Assembly: GCA_014304965.1 (NCBI GenBank)
Contig: JACRTZ010000263.1
Location: 1-6,914 of the forward strand
DNA: 6,914 nt
DNA from: Vulcanimicrobiota bacterium
Lineage (GTDB): Bacteria > Vulcanimicrobiota > Vulcanimicrobiia > Vulcanimicrobiales > Vulcanimicrobiaceae
Direction of reading: 5' to 3'
Under the pieces are notes generated by a model. That model was not told where the DNA came from. It was given only the letters and a program-made list of their open reading frames with translations, and searched no databases. Of this stretch, positions 6,680 to 6,914 are shown piece after piece. The first letter of the stretch is position 1. Each line of letters begins with the position of its first letter. The position numbers and the translations under genes were made by a program.

Positions 6680-6914
6680 GCGCCGCCGTCTTTCCGGTCA
6701 TTGACGCATTGCCGTACGCGCCCTCGCTCGAGATCGACGGGGCGTTGACCGCGCGCTGGCTCGAAGCGTTTTTGTGCGACGAACTGGTCGAGCGGCGTGG
6801 CATTCGAAATGTCGTCGTTGGACTGTCCGGCGGTGTGGATTCGGCGGTGACGGCGTATCTGTGCGCGCGCGCACGCGGCCCAGAGCGGGTTCACGCGATC
6901 AAGATGCCCTACCG
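6676..6914 (+). CDS. nadE: NAD+ synthetase, N-terminal part (runs off the window)
   Basis: The first 79 residues of NAD+ synthetase, which adenylates nicotinic acid adenine dinucleotide with ATP and amidates it to NAD+ in the cytosol. The ATP-pyrophosphatase P-loop SGGVDS is at 51-56 within VVVGLSGGVDSAV, and the fragment ends in IKMPY plus the first two bases of what is probably Arg, matching the MPYR segment of the family. It starts at GTG 6676, overlapping the previous stop by 4 bases (GTGA). The P-loop lies near residue 50, so the protein has no N-terminal glutaminase domain of its own. It is either the ammonia-dependent form or, as the neighbour suggests, the synthetase subunit of a split glutamine-dependent enzyme. 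The 3' part lies outside the window. Confidence 0.92.
   Translation, partial: MSAAVFPVIDALPYAPSLEIDGALTARWLEAFLCDELVERRGIRNVVVGLSGGVDSAVTAYLCARARGPERVHAIKMPY

Overview
The window is a GC-rich bacterial segment (about 62% GC by hand count over 5281-5400) with short gaps, overlapping genes and GTG starts. The genes all look bacterial. The style would fit an uncultured, high-GC environmental lineage such as Candidatus Eremiobacterota, but that placement is a guess. There is no RNA gene, CRISPR array, insertion sequence or origin that I can see.

Layout. Positions 1-219 hold the 3' end of an unrecognised plus-strand gene. Positions 265-698 hold a decayed small gene that starts with the MKYDDASWHYGGDFP motif of the DUF7832-type family. 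It is broken by an in-frame TGA and a one-base frameshift, and its middle part is much poorer in GC (about 45%) than the rest. This left edge looks like accessory DNA. From 728 to 4265 a minus-strand operon of three membrane-protein genes is read in the order PIG-V-like GT-C mannosyltransferase (2715-4265), GtrA-family flippase-like protein (2281-2715) and GT39-like GT-C glycosyltransferase (728-2266). The first pair overlap by one base and the second pair are 14 bases apart. Together they suggest polyprenyl-phosphate-sugar-dependent glycosylation of a cell-surface component.

A 99-base divergent gap (4266-4364) separates this from a plus-strand operon: a flavin disulfide reductase of the dihydrolipoamide dehydrogenase/mercuric reductase superfamily (4365-5777), a nitrilase-superfamily amidohydrolase (5774-6679) and the start of the NAD+ synthetase gene nadE (6676 to the window edge). 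Both junctions are 4-base GTGA overlaps, so the three are probably translationally coupled. The nitrilase resembles the glutaminase domain that many bacteria carry fused to the N-terminus of NadE. The pair therefore looks like a split glutamine-dependent NAD+ synthetase.

The most notable feature is that the nitrilase frame carries an in-frame TAG at 6398-6400, at a place where Gln (CAG) would fit, while the remaining 92 codons stay well conserved and in frame. It could be a fresh nonsense mutation, a read-through site or a sequence error. I see no clear case for a wholly new multi-gene system here; the candidates worth checking are the split/interrupted NadE glutaminase, its coupling hairpin ahead of nadE, and the extended PIG-V protein.
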